A stretch of 64,000 bases of DNA. Origin: CAVYXZ01 sp965223835 (GTDB taxonomy: Bacteria > Chloroflexota > Anaerolineae > Aggregatilineales > Phototrophicaceae). Made by a program: the position numbers and the translations under genes. Below the pieces are notes generated by a model. That model saw only the letters and a list, made by a program, of their open reading frames with translations. It had not been told where the DNA came from and made no database searches. Positions 48,820-59,100 of this stretch are shown here, piece by piece; position 1 is the stretch's first letter, and each line of letters opens with the position of its first letter. Location of the stretch: the NCBI GenBank assembly GCA_965223835.1, contig CBDCXQ010000001.1, positions 992,001-1,056,000 of the forward strand, written 5' to 3'.

Positions 48820-51732
48820 CTACATCGCCATCTCCGGTAACTGTAAATAAGGCCGCAGGAACTTGCCGGTATAACTCGTTTCGCTCAGCGCGACTTCTTC
48901 TGGTGTACCCGTCGCGATCACCTGCCCACCAGCATCGCCGCCTTCTGGTCCCAGGTCAACAATGTGGTCAGCCACCTTGATGATGTCCAGATTGTGCTCA
49001 ATGACGACGATGGTATTGCCGTTATCCACCAGTTGTTGCAGCACCGCGATCAGTCGTTTGACATCGGCAGCGTGCAGGCCAGTTGAAGGTTCGTCCAGGA
49101 TATACAACGTCTGGCCGGTGGCACGTTTCGCCAGTTCGCGGCTGAGCTTAACGCGTTGGGCTTCGCCACCGCTAAGGGTCGTCGCTGGTTGTCCGATGCG
49201 GATGTAACCCAGGCCGACCGCATCTAAGGTTTCGAGTTTGGTGCGGATGGTGGGAATGTTTTCGAAGAATTCCAGTCCCGCGCTGACAGTCATATCCAGC
49301 ACGTCAGCGATGCTTTTGCTTTTGTAGTGAACCTGTAACGTCTCGCGATTGTAGCGTGCGCCATGACACACATCACAGGCGACGTAAATATCCGGCAGGA
49401 ATTGCATCTCGATCTGCAACTGGCCCTGGCCCTGGCAATTCTCGCAGCGTCCGCCTTTCACGTTGAAGCTGAAACGGCCCGGTGAATAGCCGCGAATCTT
49501 GCTCTCCGGGAGTTCCGCGAACAATTGGCGGATGGCGTCAAACATCTTGGTGTAGGTGCCGGGGTTGCTGCGGGGCGTGCGCCCAATCGGACTTTGATCG
49601 ATATTGATAATCTTGTCAATGTTATCAATGCCCTCGATGGCTTCGTGTGCGCCGGGGCGGTTCTTGCTGCCGTTGATCGCCTGTGCCAGTCGTTTGTAGA
49701 GTATCTCGTTCATCAGCGTGCTTTTACCGCTGCCGCTGACGCCCGTAATGCAGATGAGCTTGCCCAGCGGGAAATCGACATCAAAATTTTTGAGATTGTT
49801 CTCGCTGGCGCCCCGAATGGTAATGAACTCACCGGTGCCGGGGCGACGCTCGACGGGTAGATCAATTTGCAACCGACCTGAGAGATAAGCCCCGGTCAGG
49901 CTGTCCTCCACCAATTCGACTTCATGCGGTGTGCCCTCGGCGATGATTTGTCCGCCGTGTTCGCCGGCACCGGGTCCCAGGTCAATCAACCAGTCGGCTT
50001 CGCGCATGGTTTCTTCGTCATGTTCCACCACGAGCAATGTATTGCCCAGGTCGCGCATCCCTTTGAGCGTTTCGATCAACCGGGCATTATCGCGCTGGTG
50101 CAGGCCGATAGATGGTTCATCCAACACATAGAGCACACCGGTCAGTCGGCTGCCAATCTGGGTTGCCAGCCGGATCCGCTGGGCCTCGCCGCCGCTCAAT
50201 GAACCGGCGAACCGTGACAATGTGAGGTAATCCAGCCCGACGTTATTGAGGAAGCCGACTCGCGCTTCAATCTCATTCAAGATCTGATACGCGATCTGCT
50301 GGTCGCGTTCGGACAGCAACGGCAATCCACTGCCATTGCCCCGCAGCCCATGAACCCAGCCATCGAGTTCTTTGACCGGCATCGCGGTGACATGGTGAAT
50401 CGACTGATCGGCAACCGTTACCGCCAGCGCCGCGGGTCGCAACCGGTTGCCGTCACACGTGGGGCAAGGGTTACGTGCCATGTACGACTCGATGCGGTCG
50501 CGAATGTAGTCCGAACTGGTCTCGCGGTGACGACGATTCAAATTTGGGATGACACCTTCATAGGTTGTCGTATAGGTGCGGCGTTGGCCCTGGCTGTTAT
50601 AGTATTCAGCGGTGATCTTCTTCGCGCCCGCACCATACATGACGAGGTCGCGGTGCTCTGGTTCGAGATCTTGCCAGGGTTTATCGAGCGAGAAGCCGAA
50701 GGTCTTGCTCAACGACTTCAACATGCCCCAAGTCCAACCCTGTTGATCGTCCACGTTCCAGCCATTGGCCTCAATCGCGCCCTGGCTGATGCTGAGTTCG
50801 GGATTGGGCACGAGCATCGCGGCGTCGATTTCCAGTCGGAAGCCCAAACCCTGGCAATCCGGGCAGGCCCCTTTGGGCGTATTGAAACTGAACAAGCGCG
50901 GTTCCAGTTCGGGCAGACTGCCATGTCCGTTGACACAGGCCAAGTGTTCGCTAAACAGGATGTCCTGCGGGTTCTCACTGTCGGTGACATCGTTGATAAT
51001 CACCACGCCATCCCCCAGTTCCAGCGCAGTCTCAATGCCGTCCGTGAGTCGACTCTCAAGGCTGTGGGCTTCGTCAGCATTCGGATCGTCGTAGTGGCGG
51101 ATGATAAGCCGGTCGATCACAATCTCAACGTTGTGGATCTTATAGCGGTCCAGCGTAATATCTTCATCAAGGTCACGCAGGTCGCCATTCACGCGCACGC
51201 GCTGGAAGCCAGCTTTGCGGATTTCATCAAAGATTTTCTCGTGACGGCCCTTTTTATTCTGGATGACCGGGGCGAGAATCTGCGCGCGGGTGTTATCTGG
51301 CAAAGCCAGCACTTCATCAATGATCTGCTGGGCGCTCTGGGCCTCAACCACATCGCCACATACCGGGCAGTGCGGAATGCCAATGCGGGCGTACAGTAAG
51401 CGCAAGTAATCGTAAATCTCGGTCACGGTGCCGACAGTGGAGCGTGGATTCTGGCTCACACCCTTCTGATCAATCGAGACCGCTGGACTGAGACCTTCAA
51501 TCTGATCAACATCAGGCTTTTCCATTTGCCCCAGAAACTGCCGCGCATAGGCGCTCAGGCTTTCGACGTAGCGCCGTTGGCCTTCGGCAAAAATCGTATC
51601 GAATGCCAGCGATGATTTACCGGAACCCGAAAGCCCGGTGATGACGACGAGTTGATTACGGGGAATTTCAACGTCAATATCTTTCAGGTTATGTTCACGC
51701 GCACCGCGCACAACAATCTTGTCCTGAGTCAT
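48820..51732 (-). CDS. uvrA: Excinuclease ABC subunit UvrA
   Basis: UvrA recognises bulky DNA lesions in nucleotide excision repair and loads UvrB. The 970-residue protein carries two ABC ATPase modules. The first Walker A is TGLSGSGKSSLAFDTIFAEG near residue 33, the second is TGVSGSGKSTLMNEIL near 660. Both signature motifs are present (LSGGEAQRIRLATQIGSRL and LSGGEAQRVKLSRELAKRA). Zinc fingers appear at CPVCGDVV with CPDC, and at CENCQGQG with CDVCHGARY. The length is slightly above the usual 940. uvrB and uvrC are not in the window. Confidence 0.97.
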   Translation of the reverse strand: MTQDKIVVRGAREHNLKDIDVEIPRNQLVVITGLSGSGKSSLAFDTIFAEGQRRYVESLSAYARQFLGQMEKPDVDQIEGLSPAVSIDQKGVSQNPRSTVGTVTEIYDYLRLLYARIGIPHCPVCGDVVEAQSAQQIIDEVLALPDNTRAQILAPVIQNKKGRHEKIFDEIRKAGFQRVRVNGDLRDLDEDITLDRYKIHNVEIVIDRLIIRHYDDPNADEAHSLESRLTDGIETALELGDGVVIINDVTDSENPQDILFSEHLACVNGHGSLPELEPRLFSFNTPKGACPDCQGLGFRLEIDAAMLVPNPELSISQGAIEANGWNVDDQQGWTWGMLKSLSKTFGFSLDKPWQDLEPEHRDLVMYGAGAKKITAEYYNSQGQRRTYTTTYEGVIPNLNRRHRETSSDYIRDRIESYMARNPCPTCDGNRLRPAALAVTVADQSIHHVTAMPVKELDGWVHGLRGNGSGLPLLSERDQQIAYQILNEIEARVGFLNNVGLDYLTLSRFAGSLSGGEAQRIRLATQIGSRLTGVLYVLDEPSIGLHQRDNARLIETLKGMRDLGNTLLVVEHDEETMREADWLIDLGPGAGEHGGQIIAEGTPHEVELVEDSLTGAYLSGRLQIDLPVERRPGTGEFITIRGASENNLKNFDVDFPLGKLICITGVSGSGKSTLMNEILYKRLAQAINGSKNRPGAHEAIEGIDNIDKIINIDQSPIGRTPRSNPGTYTKMFDAIRQLFAELPESKIRGYSPGRFSFNVKGGRCENCQGQGQLQIEMQFLPDIYVACDVCHGARYNRETLQVHYKSKSIADVLDMTVSAGLEFFENIPTIRTKLETLDAVGLGYIRIGQPATTLSGGEAQRVKLSRELAKRATGQTLYILDEPSTGLHAADVKRLIAVLQQLVDNGNTIVVIEHNLDIIKVADHIVDLGPEGGDAGGQVIATGTPEEVALSETSYTGKFLRPYLQLPEMAM

Positions 51733-51886
51733 AACACCTACCTGTTTACTCGCAGCGGGCGAAGCGAAGAATGGTACAGACGTTCTATTCTACGCCGATA
51801 AGGATTGATTATCAAGATGCTGATGGGGCCAATCTGATGTTAGTTGCCTTCTGAAATGTCTAAACGCATGAACGATTTTGCTCCAT

Positions 51887-53809
51887 TTAATCTATCAGAA
51901 AATCAGCTGGTTCGAAGGCTTCAATCGCCGGGATGAAAACGGCGTCCTGAAGAAAGTCGCGTTCTTCGGGCGTGGTCGCGGTGACACCGATCACATAGGG
52001 TGTCAGTTCTTCTTCATAAAAAGCGAATATGGCGTAAACATTCTGGTCGGGGCGTTCAATATGATAAATGCGCCAGGTGCGGCCATTAGCGCGAATGCGA
52101 TCAATTGGGTCGGGCAGGCGCTCATAATCATAAAAGCCGTTGATGATAATGCGGCTGACGTAGTCATCAATCGTTGTTGGAAAGCGAAACGCGATCACCG
52201 GTGTCGGCGTTGGGTCGCGGTCAGGAAAAGGTGAAAAGACACCGGGTTCAATCTCATACCAATCATCAGGCAGCACACTGCTGAAGCCAAAATTGGGGTC
52301 GGTGTAGGGCTGACGATTGACCTCGGTAATGATTCCGGTGGCGAACAGGGGCGGCGGCAGATTGTCGATGCAGGTGGCATCAGGAGCCTGTTCAGGATCG
52401 TTAACAAAAGCGAGCATGAGGTTGGTGGCGCAGGTCGAGGATGCAAACGCGGCGTGACCCACCGCCGGGAACACATAGAGATGGCTGTTGCTCAGGGTTT
52501 CGGCGGTTAGTTCCGCCCAATGTGGCGGCGTAATCGGGTCATAGACGCCAACGGTAATCAGTGTGGGGATGTCGCTGCGAACCGGTACATTTTCACGCGG
52601 GTCGGGTTGAGCAGTGCCCCAGGCCGCGCACAGTTCAAAATCACCGGCCAGCAGGGTTATCAGTGGCTGTGCTAAAACGGCTGGAATTCCCGTATCGTCG
52701 GCTGCTGTCAGCGTGTCAAATGGCATTTCTTCATTGCAGCCAATCGTCGTAAACAGGACTTCATCAAAATAGGCGCTTTGAAAATTGGTGAACAGCAGGT
52801 CATTGACGAACGCATCATAATCACCAACCGCTGCATCGAAGATATACTGGGGCAACGACGGGATTTCTCCCGACTGATATAATAGGCTAAACAAGCCAAA
52901 AGTGAGCACCTCGCCATTGACGAGGATGGTTCGCTGTTCGCCCGTGTAAAAATCGAATGCACTGATGGTTTCCGGGTTGGCATTCAGACGCTCAACCGTA
53001 TCATAGAATACGGTTTCCAGATCAGGATACTGCTGGTTGCAGGCCTTATCATTTGCACAACTTGTAAACAGGGTCGAGAAAGCCTGGTGCGTGTTGGTCA
53101 AAAATTCCGAGTCCGGGTTGACCTGCAACGGCAATACCGCGTCAATGATCGCGCTGCGTACACTGGCCGGATAATCACGCATTATGGTTAGTGCCAGGCG
53201 CGAGCCATAGGAAATGCCCAGCAGATTGGCCTGCTCATAACCGAGTGTATGGATAATGTCGCGGACATCGGCGGCATTGGCCGCAGTGGTGTAGGCTGTT
53301 AAATCAACACCATCATTCACATACTGGTCGCGGCAGGCCAGCAAAACAGCATTGACTTGTTGAATGATAGTCTTCAGAGGGATGTCTTGATCGAGCACAT
53401 CATAGCTGAAGTCGGTGTACGCTGGGCAGTCTAATGCCTGGGAAAGCCCGACACCGCGCTGGTCGAAAAAGATGACATCACGCGTTTGTAAAAAGGGTTC
53501 AAATTCAGCAGCGAAGAACTCCAACGAAGCCAACGTATGGCCGCCCGGACCCCCATCCAGATAAATAATCGGGTCGCGCAGGGCATTCGGGTTGCGACTG
53601 CGCAGCACGGCGACGGCCAGCTCAAGTGTGCGGGTTGAGTCGGCATTTTCACGGTTTTCGGGTACGACGACCAGAGCGCATTCGACGCTGTAGTCGAACG
53701 GGCGGTTGAAGGCGCACCTTGTCGTCTCTAGTCGAGGTAGATCAGGTTGAGCGCTGACAAGGGTAAGCGACAGGGCTGTTAGCAATGTGCCGATAAAGTA
53801 TTTGAGCAC
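51887..53809 (-). CDS. Secreted alpha/beta hydrolase (TAP-like peptidase family)
   Basis: This is a 640-residue exported hydrolase like tripeptidyl/prolyl aminopeptidases. A signal peptide (MLKYFIGTLLTALSLTLVSAQ) is present. The catalytic fold has YLDGGPGGHTLASLEFF (oxyanion region), DVIFFDQRGVGLSQ, the nucleophile elbow LLGISYGSRLALT, the acid in TVGVYDPITPPHWAE and the His in PAVGHAAFASS. An extra C-terminal domain (about 515-640, from TEVNRQPYTDPNFGFSS) is unassigned. The start is GTG with AAGGA 8 bases ahead. It probably trims peptides outside the membrane. It is divergent from the RCK gene. Confidence 0.88.
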   Translation of the reverse strand: MLKYFIGTLLTALSLTLVSAQPDLPRLETTRCAFNRPFDYSVECALVVVPENRENADSTRTLELAVAVLRSRNPNALRDPIIYLDGGPGGHTLASLEFFAAEFEPFLQTRDVIFFDQRGVGLSQALDCPAYTDFSYDVLDQDIPLKTIIQQVNAVLLACRDQYVNDGVDLTAYTTAANAADVRDIIHTLGYEQANLLGISYGSRLALTIMRDYPASVRSAIIDAVLPLQVNPDSEFLTNTHQAFSTLFTSCANDKACNQQYPDLETVFYDTVERLNANPETISAFDFYTGEQRTILVNGEVLTFGLFSLLYQSGEIPSLPQYIFDAAVGDYDAFVNDLLFTNFQSAYFDEVLFTTIGCNEEMPFDTLTAADDTGIPAVLAQPLITLLAGDFELCAAWGTAQPDPRENVPVRSDIPTLITVGVYDPITPPHWAELTAETLSNSHLYVFPAVGHAAFASSTCATNLMLAFVNDPEQAPDATCIDNLPPPLFATGIITEVNRQPYTDPNFGFSSVLPDDWYEIEPGVFSPFPDRDPTPTPVIAFRFPTTIDDYVSRIIINGFYDYERLPDPIDRIRANGRTWRIYHIERPDQNVYAIFAFYEEELTPYVIGVTATTPEERDFLQDAVFIPAIEAFEPADFLID

Positions 53810-53860
53810 GAAATTCGTCCTTTTTTGCGACTAGCTAAACTGCATTGTAGCATCCTCTGC

Positions 53861-53866
53861 TATAAT
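53861..53866 (+). promoter_or_regulatory. -10 element of the RCK gene
   Basis: TATAAT overlaps an ATG at 53865, which rules that ATG out as start if this promoter is used. A weak -10 for the opposite gene (TACAAT on the - strand) lies 10-20 bases away, so the two genes have back-to-back promoters. Confidence 0.45.
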
Positions 53867-53906
53867 GCAGGGGTTATTGTTTGGTAAGTATCGTCGAGGC
53901 ATTACA

Positions 53907-55010
53907 TTGGCTTTTGAGCGTTGGCCGACGCGGGCGCGGGTGGTGGCCCCCCAACGGCGGGTTGCGATTTATATCCGCAAACTACGGGCTGCGTGGCATG
54001 ATACGACGGCGTTGTGGCGCGAGTTTCGCCTACCAGTGCTCTTATTCCTGTTCGTCACAATTGGCGGCGGCTTTGTTTACGGCGAATTGTACACGTTGAC
54101 GTACCCTGAAGTAGAATATGCGCTGGACGTGCGGCCTTATCTCATGTTGCAATTGATGATTATGGAACCGCCCAGCGCGGTCCCGGCTGAGTGGTATCTC
54201 ATCATTTTTTGGTATTTGTTGCCACCCATCGGCGTGTTTATTATTGGCCTGGGTGCTGCCGATTTTCTGCGCCTATTTTTTAACCGTCATGAACGGCGTG
54301 ATGCCTGGGGAGAAGCTGTGGCGTCAATGTTTCGCAATCATATTATCGTTTTTGGGGCGGGGCATGTGGGGTTGCGCGTGATCCGTGAACTGGCGGCGAT
54401 GGCCTTTGATGTCGTCGTAATTGATAGTTCACCCGACCCCGGCGTGGATGATGAGCTGGAGGGGCTGGATGTTCCGCTTATTATCGGCGATGGGCGCGTC
54501 ACAGCCACGTTGGACAAAGCCCGTCTCCGCCAGGCCCAGGCGTTTATCGCCTGTACCGGTAACGACCACATCAATCTCGAAGTCGTGATGAAAGCGCGTG
54601 ACTTGAATCCGTCGGTGCGGATTGTGATGCGGGCCTGGGATACCGAATTCGCTAACCAGATCGAGCGGTTTATGGATGTGCAATCCGTCCTCAGTTCGTC
54701 AGATCTGGCGGCACCTTCGTTTGCGGGGGCAGCGGTCGGGATTGAAATCACGCAGACGCTGAAAGTCAATGATGTTGAATACAGCATGGTCAGGGTCGGG
54801 GTGGAGGCCGGTTCATTTCTTGAGGGTGAAACAGTCGGTACGCTTCAGACCAAACACAATATGGACATTGTGTTGTTTGGCCGCGGCCCTGAATCCGAAG
54901 TACAACCACCCCGCGATATGCTGGTTCAAGCCGGCGACGAACTGGTTATATTTGCTGAACATGATCGCATCCTGGAATTGATTGCGCGTAATCGTCGTGG
55001 AGGGAAATAA
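53907..55010 (+). CDS. RCK-domain (TrkA-N/TrkA-C) protein with channel-like membrane part
   Basis: This protein of about 367 residues has two membrane helices (VLLFLFVTIGGGFVYGEL and FWYLLPPIGVFIIGLGAADF) separated by about 50 residues, then an RCK regulator: Rossmann dinucleotide motif IIVFGAGHVGLRVIREL, DVVVIDSSPD, and a TrkA-C domain (EYSMVRVGVEAGSFLEG to ELVIFAEH). This is the layout of bacterial K+ channels such as MthK, but the loop between the helices has no TVGYGD-type filter. The start TTG 53907 (GAGG at 53896-53899, 7-base spacer) is preferred because ATG 53865 lies in the -10 box. It is directly followed by a PuuD-like gene with no gap. Confidence 0.8.
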   Translation: MAFERWPTRARVVAPQRRVAIYIRKLRAAWHDTTALWREFRLPVLLFLFVTIGGGFVYGELYTLTYPEVEYALDVRPYLMLQLMIMEPPSAVPAEWYLIIFWYLLPPIGVFIIGLGAADFLRLFFNRHERRDAWGEAVASMFRNHIIVFGAGHVGLRVIRELAAMAFDVVVIDSSPDPGVDDELEGLDVPLIIGDGRVTATLDKARLRQAQAFIACTGNDHINLEVVMKARDLNPSVRIVMRAWDTEFANQIERFMDVQSVLSSSDLAAPSFAGAAVGIEITQTLKVNDVEYSMVRVGVEAGSFLEGETVGTLQTKHNMDIVLFGRGPESEVQPPRDMLVQAGDELVIFAEHDRILELIARNRRGGK

Positions 55011-55784
55011 ATGAGGAATCCCATCATTGGCCTCACCACTTATGGGCGCGATGAGCGAAGATTTGATACAACATATTATGATGAATACTTTTATGTCCCG
55101 GCACCGTATGTGGATGCGGTGCGCCGCGCCGGGGGCATCCCCATTTTGCTGCCACCAGGCGAAACCGATTGGCAGAATCATTTGCAAGTGGTCGACGCAG
55201 TCATGGTGATCGGCGGGTCGGATATTCACCCGGGTCATTATCAGGGCAATGCGCAACACCCGCAACTGACGATGCTTGATCTCGAACGTGACACCGCTGA
55301 ACTCGAACTGGTCCGCTATGTGATCGGCGAACAGCGCTGGCCGCTGTTTTGTATTTGCCGGGGAATGCAGGTGCTCAATGTCGCGTTAGGTGGAACGATG
55401 TCCGAGCATATCCCGGACATTCGTGCAGAAGATATTCATCGCGGACCGGACGGTGGCTGGGCAGTACAACCCGTGCAAGTAGTCCCGGATTCGCTCCTGG
55501 CTACGGTTATGGGCGCTCATGATGTCACCACCTATTCGGGCCATCATCAAGCGGTCAAAATGATTGCGCCGGGACTGGAAGCAGTTGCACACGCACCGGA
55601 TGGCATTATTGAAGCGCTGGCAATGCCCGATCACCCCTGGCTGATCGCGGTCCAGTGGCACCCTGAAGTGTCGGCGGCCAGCGACCCGACCCAACAGGCC
55701 TTATTTGATGCGTTTGTCAGCGCGGCCCGCCAGCGGATGGCAGTGAATCGGACAAACCCGGCTCCTGCTCCAGCAAATAGGTAA
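55011..55784 (+). CDS. Class I glutamine amidotransferase-like hydrolase (PuuD type)
   Basis: This is a 257-residue peptidase C26 family protein, like gamma-glutamyl-GABA hydrolase. It has the nucleophile Cys in PLFCICRGMQVLNVALGG, preceded by VMVIGGSDIHPGHY, and the His-Glu pair in AVQWHPEVSAAS. It would hydrolyse a gamma-glutamyl amide in the cytoplasm; polyamine degradation is one possibility. No other puu genes are nearby. It starts one base after the stop codon of the RCK gene and its 3' end overlaps the convergent gene at 55717-56127 by 68 bases. Confidence 0.9.
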   Translation: MRNPIIGLTTYGRDERRFDTTYYDEYFYVPAPYVDAVRRAGGIPILLPPGETDWQNHLQVVDAVMVIGGSDIHPGHYQGNAQHPQLTMLDLERDTAELELVRYVIGEQRWPLFCICRGMQVLNVALGGTMSEHIPDIRAEDIHRGPDGGWAVQPVQVVPDSLLATVMGAHDVTTYSGHHQAVKMIAPGLEAVAHAPDGIIEALAMPDHPWLIAVQWHPEVSAASDPTQQALFDAFVSAARQRMAVNRTNPAPAPANR

Positions 55785-56127
55785 GCGCATCAACCCAGGT
55801 TTCGACATCTTCGGTGGTCAGGCCCAGTGCCTGATTGAAGAAACGGATTCCGGCATTCACAACGGAATGCTGGCGTTTGCGGATATTGATGACCTGGCGG
55901 ATTTTGGGGTGCGTGAGCGCACGGGCACTGTCGATCATCGCGGCCCAACTGAAGTCAGTCTTCCCCATGTTGAGCAAATCCTGAATAAGAAAAACAGGAC
56001 CGGGGGCGGCTTCGACCAGTTCAGTGACGCGTCGACCGGTACGGGCTGAATCCTGGATCGTCACATAACCCGTGATCTCAACCAGCATTACTTGATTTTC
56101 CACTAACCACGAAACAGCAATGGGCAT
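55717..56127 (-). CDS. Small STAS/SpoIIAA-like protein
   Basis: This is a 136-residue protein. Strand-helix order and spacing (VSWLVENQVMLVEITGYVTI, then GPVFLIQDLLNMGKTDFSWA and QVINIRKRQ) resemble STAS/SpoIIAA-like domains of unknown signalling function; it lacks a clear phosphorylatable Ser in the usual place. The C-terminus overlaps the end of the PuuD-like gene on the opposite strand for 68 bases, so its last 20 or so residues are constrained by the other gene. No strong ribosome site (GGAA only). It is a real but weakly supported gene. Confidence 0.55.
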   Translation of the reverse strand: MPIAVSWLVENQVMLVEITGYVTIQDSARTGRRVTELVEAAPGPVFLIQDLLNMGKTDFSWAAMIDSARALTHPKIRQVINIRKRQHSVVNAGIRFFNQALGLTTEDVETWVDALTYLLEQEPGLSDSLPSAGGPR

Positions 56128-56193
56128 AATGGATGTGTTCCATTAATGATTGATATTGAGGGGTGTCAACTCTGCTTCCCTATTAATTCTTGC

Positions 56194-59100
56194 CTAACCG
56201 CGCTGTGGAAAACGTCGTAAAACAGTGGCGGGTTCCGGGACCGGGATGCGGTCGCCCAGGCTCACTTCGTTGAGTGCTTTGCCGGGCCTGGCGCTGGCGG
56301 AGCCGACGAATACCGCCAGTGCCGTGCCGGAGCGTGCAAAATCCTGTTTGATATACGCCTGCCCCAATTGGTAACCGTCGCTGTCCACGCTGCAACTCGT
56401 GACGATACCGATCACACGGCCCCGCTCGTCGATGATTGGGTCGCCTTGATGGGGTGGGCGCACCCGAAGATTATCCAGGCGGAAGCGAACCACCTCGGCA
56501 TCGCGCTGAATCTCATGCGTGACGTAGGCTGCCTTGCCGATGAAGAAGGGTTTGTACAGGCGCACATAGTTGCTGAACCCGGCGTCAGCAGGATTGAGGT
56601 CGAGCGGTCCAGCTAATTCATGACCGTAGAGCGGCAGCCCGGCTTCGATGCGCAGGCTGTCGCGGGCGGCCAGTCCACACGGCACAGCACCGAGATCAAT
56701 CAACGCCTGGAACAAATTGGCAGCCTGATCGGGGTGAATGAACAGTTCATAGGCGACCCGTTCACCGGTGTAGCCGGTGCGCGAGACGATCAGATCGTAT
56801 CCGCTCAGATTGACTTGGACGACATCGGCCCATTTTAGCTGTTTGATGCGCTGCTGATCTTCGGGACTGCCACCTAATTGCAGCAGGATGTTCTGGCTGG
56901 CAGGCCCCTGCAATGCAATGTCGAGGCGTTGATCGCTGCCATTGGCCGGATCGCGCAAATCGCGCAATATGAATTGCTCGCGGTTCTCAATCCGTAAGCC
57001 GGGGTGGGTTGCACTGATGCGCACCGCACCATCTTTTACCGCATTGAGCCACGCCCAGTTTTTGTCATTATTCGAGGCGTTGACAACTACAAGATAATGC
57101 TCAGCGGCCAGCCGATAGATCATCAGATCATCGAGCGGTAGGCCATTAATATCCAGCAAATAGGTATATTGCGATTCGCCAACCGCCAGTTTAGTGACGT
57201 CATTGGTCGTAACGATGTCCAAAAAGGCTGCCGCGCCCGGCCCTTCCAGGTCGAACACACCCATATGGGTGACATCAAAAATGCCAACGTGTTGGCGCAC
57301 CGCCTGATGTTCTTCTTTTACTGACGTGTACCACACCGGCATATCATAGCCAGCAAATTCTACGGTTTTGGCCCCCAATGATTGGTGCAGGTCATAGAGT
57401 GGAGTACGCAGCAGGTCGTCGCGTTCCGGTTCTGTCCAGTTGAATTCCGGCAGTTCGGTTGTCGGCTGGGGGCCATCATAGTCCGGGTTGTTGATGCCGA
57501 TGAAATAGGCCTTCTCGGCATAGCCGGTCGTACCTGACCAATCCGCTTCTATATCGACGGTGAAGTGATTGGTATCCGCCGCGCCGAGCTGTTGTACATC
57601 GACGGGGCCGGGCACTTTGGCATAGACATCTGCCGGGTCAAAGATCGTGAGGCCGTCAGAAAGGGAACGCAGCCACGCCGTCACTCGCTGATGATTGCCT
57701 TCGGTGTGGAGTTTGAAGCTGTTTGGCGTTGCTTCGACAATCGCACGGGTCAACGCCGGTCCGGTCGTCCCCCAGACATAAGCGGGCTGCTGGTCGCCTG
57801 GCTGGAGCGCATAGACATTACTCGTCAGGGCAACCTGCAAAAAATCCGCCGCAACGTCACCTGAGATTGCCAGCGTTTGCCAACCGCTGGTTTTATCTTC
57901 GGTTTCCATATAATGAAAGTGAGGATAATCGTCAGCGACGGCGTCGGTATCAATGCCGATGCGGTCCGCCAGCGCTTTCACGCGGAGTCGCGCGGTTTGC
58001 AGCACATCAAAGTCGACTTTGGCCCGTGCCTGGGGTCGCACCCGGCCACTGTAGCTAAAGGGCACACAGGCCGTTAGCAAGTCAGCGATGATTTCCGCCA
58101 GTTCGTCAATCTCCGCATCGCCGAACCCCCGCTGTGTAATCCAGGGCGTACCAATGCGAATACCCGAAGGCCGCAGGGCGCTGGTATCACCGGGGATGGT
58201 CTGTCGATTGAGGACCACACCGGCCAGGTCAAGAATGCGGGCTGCCATATCGCCGCTGAGGGGCGTGCCATCGGGACCGACAATTGATTTGCAATCCACC
58301 AGCAACAGGTGGGTGTTGGTGCCACCATGCGGCACGCGCAGGCCATTCTCTACCAGGCGGTCGGCTAATCGGGCCGCATTGCGCACCATCTGTTGTTGCA
58401 GGGCGTTGAATTGTTCCGTGCGGGCCAGGCGCAGCGCGACGGCCAATGCGACGATGGCGTTAACATGGGGGCCACCTTGTTCGCCGGGGAAAACAGCCCG
58501 GTCCAGCAGGCGTTGTAGATCTTTGCGATGGGTGATGATTACGGCCCCGCGCGGCCCGTGCAATGTTTTATGGGTCGTAAAGGTGACGACATCGGCGATG
58601 CCAACCGGGTTGGGATATTCGCCCGCAATGGCTAACCCGGCGACATGCGCAATATCGGCCACCAGGTACGCCCCAACTGCATCCGCGATTTCTCGGAATT
58701 TATGAAAGTCGGGCGCGAAAGGATAGCTGCTATAACCGGCAATAATCATTTTGGGTTGATGTTGCTGGGCCAGTGCCATAACTGCAGCGTAATCAATTTT
58801 TTCCGTTATGGGGTCTGTACCATAGCTGATAATGTTATAATTAATGCCACTGCGATTAACTGGACTGCCGTGGGTCAGGTGTCCACCCTGAATCAAATCC
58901 ATGCCCATGACAGTATCGCCGACATTGAGCAAGGCAGTATAAACGGCGTTATTGGCTGGCCCGCCAGATAGGGGCTGCACATTCACAAACAGGTCATCGG
59001 GGCCATATTGATCGGTTGCAAAGAGTTCAGCAGCCCGTCGGCGGGCTAACGATTCGGCGATGTTGGCATATTCCGTGCCCTTATAATAGCGATTATCCGC

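Noticed and set aside
50350..51399. Open frame of 349 codons on the + strand inside uvrA
   Set aside because: Antisense to conserved uvrA codons; no homology to any family and no ribosome site.
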